This document shows, in pieces, positions 35,098 to 43,984 of a DNA stretch of 64,000 nucleotides. The position numbers were made by a program, and so were the translations under genes. Positions within the stretch are counted from its first letter, which is position 1. Every line of letters starts with the position of its first letter. The DNA is taken from the NCBI GenBank assembly GCA_009694375.1, contig SHVB01000009.1:20005-84004 (forward strand), given 5' to 3'. The DNA is from Acidimicrobiia bacterium (GTDB lineage Bacteria > Actinomycetota > Acidimicrobiia > Acidimicrobiales > VFJN01). The notes below the pieces were generated by a model, which was not told the DNA's origin, ran no database searches, and was given only the letters and a program-made list of their open reading frames with translations.

Positions 35098-35103
35098 TAA
35101 AAT
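35098..35103 (+). promoter_or_regulatory. Possible -10 box (TAAAAT) without a -35 match
   Basis: TAAAAT stands 36 nt before the ATG at 35139. The place where a -35 box should be (around 35075-35080) reads TAGTAG, so no match. With the direct repeat ending at 35073, an activator-dependent promoter would fit. Confidence 0.35.
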
Positions 35104-35138
35104 TGCGTGAAAGAATTCGCACGGGAGGCGGGAGAAAG

Positions 35139-35696
35139 ATGCAAGGGCGAACACATCAGCGTCATGCCTACTGGGCAAGGGCGAGTTCGGCGCCGGTCCG
35201 GGCAAGTATTGCAATTCTCGTACTCCTAGGAGCCGTCTGGCTCGAAGGCATCGTAGTGGGGCTTTTGGTGGGGGTATCCGGGCTGAGTCTGGGTCTGCTC
35301 ATGAGGGCAAGTCCCGCCGATACCTCGAGGCCGGTGGTCAGTCGTGCGCGGTTTGAACAGGAGCTCGAGCGAGCACGACGTCTTGGTCATTCCCTGGTTC
35401 TCCTGAGGATCCCCCTCGCAGGAGCGGTGGCGCACGCGCGGCTCTCCCACCCAGCCCAAGGCCTGTTGGCTACCCGTCGAATAGATCTCGTCTGGATGGA
35501 GGGGAGCGATCTCTTCCTGACGTTGTGCGACACGCGTGACACAGGAGTGGATCTTGTCTTGGGTCGAATCGCTGAACTGGGGATAGATGTGCGCGACGCT
35601 CGTTACTCTGTCTTCCCCGACTCGGCGATGACCTCCGGCGCAATGTGGCGAAGTATCGAAGAATCTTCGTCAAGGGAGATTCGTCGTGGGGCATGA
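35139..35696 (+). CDS. Membrane protein with degenerate GGDEF-like domain
   Basis: 185 residues from the ATG at 35139, which has GGAG 5 nt upstream; a TTG at 35103 is less likely. Two adjacent transmembrane helices (about 20-60: ASIAILVLLGAVWLEGIVVGLLVGVSG) are followed by SRARFEQELERARRLGHSLVLLRI. This resembles the start of diguanylate cyclase domains, and DLVWMEGSDLFLTLCDTRDT sits where the GGDEF strand-turn should be (EGSDLF for GGDEF). Catalytic Gly-Gly and Glu are absent, so no cyclase activity is expected; it may bind a nucleotide or act as a scaffold. 21 bp before the phosphoglycosyltransferase gene. Confidence 0.5.
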   Translation: MQGRTHQRHAYWARASSAPVRASIAILVLLGAVWLEGIVVGLLVGVSGLSLGLLMRASPADTSRPVVSRARFEQELERARRLGHSLVLLRIPLAGAVAHARLSHPAQGLLATRRIDLVWMEGSDLFLTLCDTRDTGVDLVLGRIAELGIDVRDARYSVFPDSAMTSGAMWRSIEESSSREIRRGA

Positions 35697-35717
35697 GCAT
35701 TCGTCGCTTGCCTGGGC

Positions 35718-36374
35718 ATGTTGAGCTCTCACGCCGAGCACAGTGCGCTGGTCATTCACCGGCGTGCCCATGGCCCTGTCGGATACCAACAGGTGAAGCG
35801 CGTGATGGATGTTGCGTTGGTTCTGTTGGTTTTCCCTCTGGTGCTTGTGGTGATACTGGTCTGCGCCCTTGTCGTACGGTTGGACTCTCCTGGGGGGGTT
35901 ATCTTTTGGCAGATGCGCACGGGTCGGGATGGGAATCAATTCAAGCTCTACAAGTTCAGGTCGATGGTGCAGGATGCCGAGAACCTGAAGGCGGGGCTGG
36001 CCCATCTGAATGTGCTCCCCTTCCCCGACTTCAAGATCCCCGACGACCCCCGGGTTACCCGAGTCGGGCGATTTCTTCGGCAGACGAGTCTCGATGAACT
36101 CCCACAGCTTTGGAACGTGCTGCGCGGTGAGATGACGCTGGTGGGTCCGAGGCCAACGTCGTTCGGTGCGAACACATACGAACTTTGGCACACTCGACGA
36201 TTGGAGGTCCGCCCCGGCATTACTGGTCTCTGGCAGGTAACGGCCCGAAACGGTTCCACCTTTGATCAGCGGTTACGTCTTGACCTGGCCTACATCGAAT
36301 CAGCCTCGCTGGGCACCGACCTGCGGATACTGGCCGCTACGGTGGGGGCGGTCTCTGGGCGCTCGGGCGAGTGA
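35718..36374 (+). CDS. Undecaprenyl-phosphate sugar phosphotransferase (monotopic PGT)
   Basis: 218 residues. [22 protein letters not shown] is the re-entrant membrane helix, then [33 protein letters not shown] and [11 protein letters not shown]: all conserved blocks of the WbaP/PglC family, including the catalytic Asp-Glu (LDELPQ). It carries only the catalytic C-terminal domain, without the extra helices of full-length WbaP. It transfers a sugar-1-phosphate to undecaprenyl phosphate and so starts the repeat unit. It is the only initiating transferase in the window. Confidence 0.92.
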   Translation: MLSSHAEHSALVIHRRAHGPVGYQQVKRVMDVALVLLVFPLVLVVILVCALVVRLDSPGGVIFWQMRTGRDGNQFKLYKFRSMVQDAENLKAGLAHLNVLPFPDFKIPDDPRVTRVGRFLRQTSLDELPQLWNVLRGEMTLVGPRPTSFGANTYELWHTRRLEVRPGITGLWQVTARNGSTFDQRLRLDLAYIESASLGTDLRILAATVGAVSGRSGE

Positions 36375-36417
36375 ACCTCCGCGACCGTAGCGAGCCCCAT
36401 AGCCCGAAGAGATAGCA

Positions 36418-36975
36418 GTGAACTCTCCCATGAGACGTGCCGGTCGGGGTTCGCTTTGGCAGAGTGGACGGGTGAAACAGCAGTTGGTGCGGATCTTGAT
36501 GGTGGCTTTTGTCGCCGCCGTCGTGTTCTGTGTGGTCGGGCCGAGTCCTGGGCCGCAGTTCGACAGCGTGGCGTCGGGGCTCCGAGAGGTCAAAGCGGAG
36601 GCGCAGTCAGCAATGCCGTTTCGACTAGGGGCCGGTGTCCCCGGGAGAAGCATGATTGGCGCCGCCGGAAGGCTTGATGTTGGGGAATTGGCCAACATCA
36701 TGATGTTCGTACCCTTCGGCGTGCTTTTTCCGGCCCGCTGGCCACGACGGCGCCGCTGGACGATCCCGGCGGCGGTGGTGCTCGCCCTAGCGATTGAGAT
36801 CACGCAACTGGTGTTCCTGCCCTGGCGCACGCCGAGCATGGCTGACATTGGTTGGAACACCGTGGGGGCAGTCCTGGGCTTCGCGCTATGGATCATTGTG
36901 ATTGGCCCTTTCAGCCAACGACTGGGGGCGGGCCTGAGCGACGCTGGGCAAGGTGCCAGGCGACCTGGGCACTGA
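36418..36975 (+). CDS. VanZ-family membrane protein
   Basis: 185 residues with a GTG start (an ATG at 36430 is possible). ELANIMMFVPFGVLFP and EITQLVFLPWRTPSMADIGWNTVGAVLGF are the two signature stretches of the VanZ-like family, each in or beside a transmembrane helix. Family members sit in the envelope and are linked to glycopeptide resistance or surface glycan work, with no proven chemistry. The last 65 bp overlap the convergent epimerase gene. Confidence 0.75.
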   Translation: MNSPMRRAGRGSLWQSGRVKQQLVRILMVAFVAAVVFCVVGPSPGPQFDSVASGLREVKAEAQSAMPFRLGAGVPGRSMIGAAGRLDVGELANIMMFVPFGVLFPARWPRRRRWTIPAAVVLALAIEITQLVFLPWRTPSMADIGWNTVGAVLGFALWIIVIGPFSQRLGAGLSDAGQGARRPGH

Positions 36976-37882
36976 GCCCATGGCTAAGAGAAGTTTGAGG
37001 GGACCACCCTAGGAGTTTGAGGGCCACGGTGCTGTCGCCACCGGTGCGGTGCACGTCACCCGGCTGCTCCGGCTGAAGATCGACCGAAACCGATCCCTCG
37101 ACCGCCGTACCCACCATCTCGATCAGTTCTGACATGGTCACCGAACCACCAGCGCAGATGTTGATGACTTCTCCCGCGGGAAGCGGTTGACGGGAAGCCA
37201 GTAAGTTGGCGGCGACGACGTCACCCACATAGGTGAAGTCGCGCACGTGTGATCCGTCCCCGTAGAGAGGGAAGGGTTGCCCGTTCAGGGCTGCCTCGAT
37301 CAGCCGGTGGGTAGCCATGTCGGGGCGCTGCCGGGGGCCGTAGACCGTAAAATACCGCAGCGACACGGTGGGAACGCCGTAATTGCTGGCGTAGAGACGG
37401 CAAAGATGTTCGGCGGCGAGTTTCGTAACGCCGTAGGGGCTATGCGGATCGGTGGGTGAGGCTTCGCTGGTGGGGTACTGCTGGGCGTTTCCGTACACAG
37501 ATGAACTGGAGGCGTACACAAACCGACGGAGAGGTAACCCCCGCGTCGCTTCGAGTAGTCGTTGGGTGACCAGCAGATTGCACGATTCGTATTCCGCAAA
37601 GCCCTCGGCCCAGGAGAGTCGGACGCCGGGTTGCGCGGCCTGATGGAACACCACCTCGACGTCTTCCAAGAGGGAAGCCAAATCGGTGGTACGAAGATCA
37701 GCCTCGTGGAACTCAAAGGCTCCGCTCCGTCGGGCCTCGGCGAGGTTGGCTTCCTTAGTGGCGCGGTCGTAGTACGGCGTGAAGCAGTCGATGCCGCGAA
37801 CGTGCCGACCATCGGCGAGGAGTGCTTCGACGAGGTGGGATCCGACAAAACCCGCCGCGCCGGTGACTAGTGCAACATCCAT
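36911..37882 (-). CDS. NAD-dependent nucleotide-sugar epimerase (UDP-glucuronate 4-epimerase-like)
   Basis: 323 residues. VTGAAGFVGSHL (6-17) is the NAD-binding loop; ASSSSVYG and Tyr150-x3-Lys154 (SPYGVTKLAAEHL) form the catalytic Ser/Tyr/Lys set of extended short-chain dehydrogenases. DCFTPYYDRATKEANL is close to UDP-glucuronate 4-epimerases, so a supply of UDP-galacturonate is the leading guess; a UDP-glucose 4-epimerase or dehydratase is possible. A monocistronic unit between the PGT operon and the APH-like gene. Confidence 0.85.
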   Translation of the reverse strand: MDVALVTGAAGFVGSHLVEALLADGRHVRGIDCFTPYYDRATKEANLAEARRSGAFEFHEADLRTTDLASLLEDVEVVFHQAAQPGVRLSWAEGFAEYESCNLLVTQRLLEATRGLPLRRFVYASSSSVYGNAQQYPTSEASPTDPHSPYGVTKLAAEHLCRLYASNYGVPTVSLRYFTVYGPRQRPDMATHRLIEAALNGQPFPLYGDGSHVRDFTYVGDVVAANLLASRQPLPAGEVINICAGGSVTMSELIEMVGTAVEGSVSVDLQPEQPGDVHRTGGDSTVALKLLGWSPQTSLSHGLSAQVAWHLAQRRSGPPPVVG

Positions 37883-38087
37883 CGCACCTTATTTATCAGA
37901 AGGGGAAGGTTTGTGCCCTGTGCAAGGTACGGGTGCGCCAAACGGCTCCGGGTGATCCTGGCGCTCCTGGGGGCCGGGCCGTAGCGTGGAGTTTCGTGCC
38001 TGTTCAGCCGCTCGCTCGAACCCCCCAATGTCGTACCGGGCTGGCCGGGACCTCATGCCACCCCTCGGGTCTCGATACCGAGTCGCG

Positions 38088-39599
38088 ATGACCAATGAAC
38101 GCGACGACTATGTTCCTGATCTCCATGCGCTTAGGAGGGTCGACTGGCGGTTTCTTCTCCCCAGCGTTGAGGTGCACCGGATTCTGGTGACCCAGCCCAT
38201 GAGGCGTCGCTACGGCCCGGGGCTAGAGGTGGAAGGGGTGGAGGTCGGGGAGATTGCTGGTGTGGCCGACGTCGATGGCGCCAGCGCTGACGCGGTTGCC
38301 TCTCATCCCGATCCCATCGTGGTGGGCGAGTTGGTTCGTCGACGGCCCGATCTGCCGATCTACGTTGAACTTGGCCCCCGCCAGATCGTGGATCCTCGCT
38401 GGTGGATGCTGTTGCGCCGTCACCCCGGAACATGCTTTCTGGCCTTTCCAAACCATGAGCGGCGGCGGGCCTTCGTTCCGGTGGACGACCGTCGTGCGCT
38501 GGGCTGGTCCATCGCCAGCAAGGGGGGCATGGCGGCCAGCTTTGCTCGAATCGGCTGGGCTGACTCGGCGCTGGTTCGGGCGACCGTGGCGAAGGTTGCG
38601 CCTGCTCGAGCGGTGCTTCTGTCTCCCACCCCAGCGCTTCATTCGATCGGAGCGTGGTTGGAGGGGGAGGTGTTGCTTGGCGACGTGGAGAGGGTGCCAG
38701 CGTCCCACATCTTGGTAACCCCCCGATTCTCCACGTCACGCCATGTTGTGGTGCTGGCGGGGCGGGACGACCCCGAAGTGGTCGTCAAGACGACGCGACT
38801 GGCCGGATCGGGGGTGGACCATGAGGTGGCGGCGTTACGGGCATTGTGGGCCGCCACCAGGGGCCGTGACGTGGGTGCGCCGCGCGTGCTGAAACACGCG
38901 ACATGGGGCCGACGAAGGATCTTGGCCGAGACGGTGGTTGCCGGGACTCCGGTGACGGCCGCCTCGGCCGCTCAGCATCCGGAGGCCATCGCCACTGAAG
39001 TGACCTCGTGGATATTGGGGCTGCCGCGCGGTGGAATGACGGGCGGTGCTGAGCGCCTTTCGACCCTTCTGGACGGTCCACTGGCGCGGTTAGCGGTGGC
39101 GGGAGGGCCAGCCGAGGAACAGCTCGTGGAGGCCACTCGTGGCGCGGTGATCCACCTCGCCGAACGTGAACTCCCCGCCGTGTTTGAGCATGGCGACGTG
39201 AGCGCACCCAACATTCTCCGCACTGGCGGTGGGCTGGCGCTCATCGACTGGGAGCTTTCCCAATCGGAGGGTCTCCCAGCCCACGACCTCTTCATAGCCC
39301 TCGGGTTTGTGGCGCGCTCCTCCAGCAATCTCGATGGCTCACGGGCGCTCGCGCACGCATTCCTGGGGGCTCCCCCCGGATGGGTCCATGCCCAGTTGCG
39401 GCGCTACCAGAGGGCTCTCGACCTCCCCGCCGAAGTGTTGCCAGCGATGTTTGTCTGCTGCTGGGCGCGGGTCGCAGCCGCCCATGCTGAGCGCGCTGCG
39501 GTAGGCGGGCTGGACCTCGCCTGGTGGAGAGCGCAGCCTGCGTCGACGCTCTGGCGTACCGCCATCGAGCGTCCCGCGTTGTTGTCATGGATGGGGTGA
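38088..39599 (+). CDS. Aminoglycoside-phosphotransferase-fold kinase with N-terminal extension
   Basis: 503 residues from the ATG at 38088 (MTNERDDYV), the start of a charged N-terminus; longer frames exist to 37986. The N-terminal ~220 residues are unassigned. The C-terminal kinase has VVVKTTR (about Lys232), a following Glu (HEVAALRAL), FEHGDVSAPNILRTG as catalytic loop (about 366) and LALIDWELS with the metal Asp. All key residues of the APH fold are present, so it should be active. Substrate likely a sugar, lipid-linked intermediate or small molecule. The preceding 205 bp show no gene. Confidence 0.7.
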   Translation: MTNERDDYVPDLHALRRVDWRFLLPSVEVHRILVTQPMRRRYGPGLEVEGVEVGEIAGVADVDGASADAVASHPDPIVVGELVRRRPDLPIYVELGPRQIVDPRWWMLLRRHPGTCFLAFPNHERRRAFVPVDDRRALGWSIASKGGMAASFARIGWADSALVRATVAKVAPARAVLLSPTPALHSIGAWLEGEVLLGDVERVPASHILVTPRFSTSRHVVVLAGRDDPEVVVKTTRLAGSGVDHEVAALRALWAATRGRDVGAPRVLKHATWGRRRILAETVVAGTPVTAASAAQHPEAIATEVTSWILGLPRGGMTGGAERLSTLLDGPLARLAVAGGPAEEQLVEATRGAVIHLAERELPAVFEHGDVSAPNILRTGGGLALIDWELSQSEGLPAHDLFIALGFVARSSSNLDGSRALAHAFLGAPPGWVHAQLRRYQRALDLPAEVLPAMFVCCWARVAAAHAERAAVGGLDLAWWRAQPASTLWRTAIERPALLSWMG

Positions 39600-39734
39600 A
39601 CAGGCGAGCATGATGGGCGGAGGCGGGCTGCTCCGGGCGAGCATCGGTGGTCGGGGGTAGTTCCCGGGTCGGCTCAGGCTTCTACACTGGGGCTTCGGCG
39701 GGGACCGGTATGTCAAGGGCGAGGAGGCAGGCGC

Positions 39735-40949
39735 GTGGAGCTAGGGGGGCTGATGCCGATTGCGCGACGGTATTGGGGCGTTTTTCTGGCAGTGGCTGTG
39801 TTGGCAGGTGGCATTGGGTATCTCGCCACCAGCCAGGCTGGGGTGAGCTACCAAGGGAAGGCCCGGGTTCTGGTGGGGCCGATCAATGGCGACAAGACCA
39901 CCCTCGACGCGGCAACGCAGTTGGCGCAGACCTACGCAGAGTTGGCCACAAGTCAGCCCCAACTCGATGCTGCCGCCGGTCGCCTGGGCCAAAAGATCAC
40001 GGGTGACGAGCTACGGGACTCGCTCGCAGTGACGGCCGATGAGGCCACTCGTCTGATCACGATCCGCTCCACGGCAGCGAACCCTGCGTTAGCGAACAAC
40101 ATTGCCAACGAAGCGGCGGTGCAGTTGACCCTGATCTCGCCGCCGGACCCGAATGCCCCCGCCGGCGGAGTCTTGATTATTGATCGTTCGCTCCAGGCCG
40201 AGGCTCCTTCGCAGCCCTCCGCAATGGTTTTCGCCGCCGTCGCCGCTGTTTTCGGGGCCGTGTGTGCCTTGGCGATGGCCGCACTGCTCGTAGCGACATC
40301 CAAGCGTGTGCGCACCGCGCCTCGGCTACGAGCAGTGACCGGGTGGGAGATGATCACGTCCGTGGCACCGCCGCTCAGCCTGGACTACCCCTTATCGGAT
40401 CCGGGGAGGGCCGGCGATGACGCGTCGTTTCGGCGGATGTCGGCCTTTGTCGACCATCGGGTTCGATCCCAAGCGGGACGATCAATCGTGGTGGCGGGGG
40501 TGGGGGTGGGTGACGATGGGCCTGGTGTTGCGATCCAGTTGGCCGCCACCCTGGACCGCAGTGGGCACCGCGTTGTGTTGTTGCTCAGTGGCGGGACCCC
40601 TGATTCTTCGGGAGTTCAGGCTCACCTCGGTGGGCTTGACGTGCAGGTTCGGTCCGTGAACTTGGCCGATCCCCTCAATCCAACAGTGGATCACGTGATG
40701 GCGCGTGAGATGCTGGCCACCTGCGACGGTGACGTGGTGGTGGTGGCCGCCGCGCCAGTGAACGAGTCGGGGGAGACCCTGGCGTGGGCAACGGTCGCTG
40801 ATTCGGTAGTGGTCGTCGCATCCTTCGATCGGCTGATGGAGCGCGCGGCGCGTGATGCGGCCTCGGCGATGCGGATCGTGAACGCCAATGTTGATGGTGT
40901 GGTGCTCGTGGTGGAGAAGACCCGATGGCGCGCCTGGACGAGACGATAG
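39735..40949 (+). CDS. Wzz/BY-kinase-like polysaccharide protein with degenerate ATPase domain
   Basis: 404 residues with a GTG start preceded by GAGGAGG. Wzz-type layout: transmembrane helix (WGVFLAVAVLAGGIGYLA), periplasmic-like region with ARVLVGPINGDKTTLDAATQLAQTYAEL, second helix (VFAAVAAVFGAVCALAMAALLV) and a P-loop-like cytoplasmic domain. In place of the Walker A GKS/T it reads VAGVGVGDDGPGVAIQL, without the Lys. The Walker A' Asp is also gone (VVLLLSGGTP). It shares ARxxLVGPIN and TYAEL with the paralogue at 42562-43914. A chain-length or assembly role without ATP hydrolysis is expected. Confidence 0.75.
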   Translation: MELGGLMPIARRYWGVFLAVAVLAGGIGYLATSQAGVSYQGKARVLVGPINGDKTTLDAATQLAQTYAELATSQPQLDAAAGRLGQKITGDELRDSLAVTADEATRLITIRSTAANPALANNIANEAAVQLTLISPPDPNAPAGGVLIIDRSLQAEAPSQPSAMVFAAVAAVFGAVCALAMAALLVATSKRVRTAPRLRAVTGWEMITSVAPPLSLDYPLSDPGRAGDDASFRRMSAFVDHRVRSQAGRSIVVAGVGVGDDGPGVAIQLAATLDRSGHRVVLLLSGGTPDSSGVQAHLGGLDVQVRSVNLADPLNPTVDHVMAREMLATCDGDVVVVAAAPVNESGETLAWATVADSVVVVASFDRLMERAARDAASAMRIVNANVDGVVLVVEKTRWRAWTRR

Positions 40950-40954
40950 GGTGC

Positions 40955-40989
40955 GGCGTCGGAACCAGCGCTGGGCCGGTCCGAACGCC
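40955..40989. terminator. Stem-loop between convergent genes
   Basis: GGCGT-CGG-A-ACC pairs with GGT-CCG-A-ACGCC with single-base bulges and an 11-nt loop. It lies 6 bp after the Wzz-like stop and 35 bp after the stop of the convergent ligase/polymerase gene. No T-run. Confidence 0.4.
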
Positions 40990-41023
40990 AACCTGACGGA
41001 CATGGCGTCGGCAGCCAGTTTGG

Positions 41024-42562
41024 TTAGGGCACGGTGGACAACTGTCGAGTAGAGCTCAAATCCCTGCGCCTTTCCCCCGCCAGCACCCAGATGGTGGAGT
41101 TGGCCAAGCTCAGGATTGTCCAGAAGTAACGCTGGTACGAGAGATGGAGAAACACGGCGGTTAACATGTACGCAGCCAAGGCGAACAGGAGCGATGATGC
41201 CAGTGCCGCCAGCTGGGGATCCCGGGTTCGCCAGTAACGTTGGAGGTTGGCCAACTGGTAGGCCGTAACTCCGACGGCACCCAGCAGCATGGCGATCCCG
41301 AAGGCACCGAGGTCGGCCGCCACCTCCAGGTACATGTTGTGAGCCCGTCGGTTTTTGTCGAAGAACCTCAGGTTGAGCTCGTTCCCAGCCTTCTGCGAAT
41401 AATCCACGAAGTAGCGGCCGGGCCCGACCCCGGTGAGGGGGTGGGCGACGAAGGTGTTCCACGCCGCCAGGTTTGAGGTAGCGCGCCCCACCACCGCCCC
41501 ATCGGCTTTTGGCGTGTCAGAGTTGGATTGAGGCGAGCCGATCTCGGTGAGCGAACTGAGTCTGGTGACGTAGTCGGGCTGAAAATTGATTAGCGCAAGC
41601 CCGACGATACCTATGCCGAGGAGGGCATGTCGGAACCGGATGTACCCGCGCATGATGAGCATCACGAACATCACGCCGGCTGCGACCATTGCGCCTCGCG
41701 AGAACGTGAGCAACACTCCAATAAAGATCGCTATTCCGCAGCCGGCGGCCAAGATGCGCAGGCGGCGGTCTCGCTCGTACTTGGCCCGGAAGAAAGCGAG
41801 CGGTGCGGCCATAAGCAGAACCTGCGCGTAACGGTTTTGCTCCCCTATTGACCCACTGAGGCGCGGTCGCAGCACCGCCGTCCCTTGTTTTTCATCCACC
41901 TTGAAGCCCTGAGTGGTTACCTGGGCGAGCCCTCCGAAGTTGTTCTGGTAGGCGTGGGTTGCCTCCTGCACCAACGAGAGCGACCCAAGAAGGGCACTGG
42001 CCAGAATGATGGCCCAAATAGCCCGTCGAACAGTGCCGGGGGTGCGCACCGAATTACTCACGAGCAGGTAGAGCAGGAGTCCCTCGATGAGGAAGTCGCC
42101 GATGGGTCGTACGGCGGGTCCGACTGCGGCGGATGTCGCTGCCGCCACCAACATGCTCACGAGGTAGCCAAGGAGGAAAGTCAGAGCCGACGTCACCACG
42201 ATCGGTTCGCGGCACACGATGACCCGGTGGAGCAAGGGGATGCAGAGGATAAGGACGAAGCAGCCCGCCAGTAGGGCCGGCGCTCCATGGAACTGGGCAG
42301 CTACGGCCAGCAGGTTGGCCCAAATGGCGAAGAAGAAAGCAAGGGTGGCGATCTCGGGGTGCCAGAGCGTGGCCAACACGAAGCCGACTGCGATGAGGCC
42401 AAGCACCAGCAGCCCCGGCCCCACCAGCAGGCCCACCAGCGTGGCCACCACCAGACCGAGAACGATTGCCGCCAGCTTTTTTGGTGATCCAGCATTCCGA
42501 TCTGGCTCCCATTCCTCGAGGGCCTCGGCGTCCGCTGGTGTTGCCAAGGATGGTGTTGTCAT
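41024..42562 (-). CDS. O-antigen ligase/polymerase (Wzy/WaaL-like)
   Basis: 512 residues, about twelve transmembrane helices, with a soluble N-terminal ~25 residues. The periplasmic loop before the last helices includes NTFVAHPLTGVGPGRYFVDYS and RRAHNMYLEVAADLGAFGIAML, where the Arg/His-containing loop and HNMYLEVAADLG are the Wzy_C/O-antigen ligase signature. It should polymerise or ligate lipid-linked repeat units on the outer face. Its ATG overlaps the Wzz-like stop (TAATG), so the two are coupled. Confidence 0.85.
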   Translation of the reverse strand: MTTPSLATPADAEALEEWEPDRNAGSPKKLAAIVLGLVVATLVGLLVGPGLLVLGLIAVGFVLATLWHPEIATLAFFFAIWANLLAVAAQFHGAPALLAGCFVLILCIPLLHRVIVCREPIVVTSALTFLLGYLVSMLVAAATSAAVGPAVRPIGDFLIEGLLLYLLVSNSVRTPGTVRRAIWAIILASALLGSLSLVQEATHAYQNNFGGLAQVTTQGFKVDEKQGTAVLRPRLSGSIGEQNRYAQVLLMAAPLAFFRAKYERDRRLRILAAGCGIAIFIGVLLTFSRGAMVAAGVMFVMLIMRGYIRFRHALLGIGIVGLALINFQPDYVTRLSSLTEIGSPQSNSDTPKADGAVVGRATSNLAAWNTFVAHPLTGVGPGRYFVDYSQKAGNELNLRFFDKNRRAHNMYLEVAADLGAFGIAMLLGAVGVTAYQLANLQRYWRTRDPQLAALASSLLFALAAYMLTAVFLHLSYQRYFWTILSLANSTIWVLAGERRRDLSSTRQLSTVP

Positions 42563-43914
42563 TACGGGACCGCCGTGGGCTTGATCTCGTTGACGGCGTT
42601 GGAGGCAGGCGCGTGAGCACGGAGGGGCGACCAGCGTCGCTTGGTGCGCCTCGCATCCAGGAAGGTCCCAATGAGTCGGCCTTGGGCCCGGTGCAGATTG
42701 CTGGTGCTCTCCTCCACTTCCTCCCGGCGCGAGCCTGCCTGTCGTGCGACAAGGACCGTGGCATCAGCGACCGATGCCCACACGAGGGCCGTCAGGGAAC
42801 TCGGCGCTGGTCCGGTGTGGATCACTACGACATCGGCATGTTTCTGGAGGTCCTGCACCAATTTGTTCGCCTTGGTCGCATCCATCTTGCCCGAATCCAG
42901 TGAGTTGAAGGGGGTGACAACGAGCAACTGCCGACCTCCTCGCAACGGGACCGAGGTGGGTTGTGAGGCCTCGCCGGTGGGGGTGGTGTTGAGCCCGAGA
43001 AGGGCAGCGATTTCCCCCCCCGAAGGATCTGTATCGGCCAGCACTACCCGCTCCCCGAGGTCCACCAGGTTGGCGGCGATGTTGGCGGCGATGTCTCCGG
43101 TACCGATGGTAGAGCTGGTTCCGGTGATGACGATTGTTCGGAGCGGTTCGTTGAGGTACTGAAGTATCGACAGGTTGGCGGCGGCCGTTTGAAACGAGAT
43201 TGCCGTTTTGGAGTTGCTGATTCCGGAAACGACCAGCCGTGCCTCGGCCGTGGTGCCTTTGGCTTTGGGCCGTTGCGGTCCCAGTACGGCGAGTACCGGT
43301 ACGCCAGCCAATTCGGCCAGTTCGGTGGCGGAGCGGATCCGGCGACTGAGTTGCTCAGCCGCCAGCAGGAGGGCGGTCGCCCCGATGATGCCAGCGAGAC
43401 CACCGAGCACCGTGATCACCTTTACCTTGGGGGCCAAAGCGGCCGCCGCCCTCGTCGCTGGCTCAACCACGGTGATCTGGCCCTCGGCCTTCACGTCTAT
43501 GGCGGAGCTCTCACTGGCGGCAATGTCGGCGATCTGTGACGCGATCTGGTTGGCGACCTTGTCAGGGTTTGCGGAGTTTGAAGAAAGCACCGTGATGTTC
43601 AACAGACGCGTGATCTCACTTCCGGAAGCCGTGGCGCTGATCACGTCAGTCGGATTTATCTTGAGCTTCGACCGGGCGGCCGCCAGGGTCGTCTCGCTCT
43701 GCACCAGTTCCGCGTAGGTGAGCACCAGTCTACCGGAAGCGCGGAGGATGTCTGAGGGGGCATTGATGGGGCCCACCAGCAACTGCGCGCGAGCCTCATA
43801 GGTGGGGGTGGTATTGAGGGCCACGTGGCGAGCCAGGCCTGCGCCGAAGACGGCGGCGATGAGCAGGATGTACCACGATCTTTTGAAGATCCAAGTGAGT
43901 TGACTCGGTTCCAC
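42562..43914 (-). CDS. Wzz/BY-kinase-like protein lacking the Walker A lysine
   Basis: 450 residues. Two helices (about 15-30 and 165-187) flank a Wzz-type domain with ARAQLLVGPIN and TYAELVQSE, followed by a BY-kinase-like domain. At 264-277 the P-loop reads TGTSSTIGTGDIAA with no GK(S/T), while the Walker A' region VLADTD (291-296) is kept. There is no Tyr-rich tail. A structural or regulatory copolymerase is more likely than a tyrosine kinase. Gap to the flippase gene is 70 bp. Confidence 0.8.
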   Translation of the reverse strand: MEPSQLTWIFKRSWYILLIAAVFGAGLARHVALNTTPTYEARAQLLVGPINAPSDILRASGRLVLTYAELVQSETTLAAARSKLKINPTDVISATASGSEITRLLNITVLSSNSANPDKVANQIASQIADIAASESSAIDVKAEGQITVVEPATRAAAALAPKVKVITVLGGLAGIIGATALLLAAEQLSRRIRSATELAELAGVPVLAVLGPQRPKAKGTTAEARLVVSGISNSKTAISFQTAAANLSILQYLNEPLRTIVITGTSSTIGTGDIAANIAANLVDLGERVVLADTDPSGGEIAALLGLNTTPTGEASQPTSVPLRGGRQLLVVTPFNSLDSGKMDATKANKLVQDLQKHADVVVIHTGPAPSSLTALVWASVADATVLVARQAGSRREEVEESTSNLHRAQGRLIGTFLDARRTKRRWSPLRAHAPASNAVNEIKPTAVP

Positions 43915-43984
43915 GCCGTCTCCTGAGGCTGTGAGAAATGCGCTAGTCGTTGGGGATGACTATCCGCATGTGAGAGATAGATCC

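Noticed and set aside
39647..40006. 119-codon frame before the Wzz-like gene
   Set aside because: Overlaps the N-terminus of the Wzz-like gene in another frame and has only Gly/Arg-rich composition.
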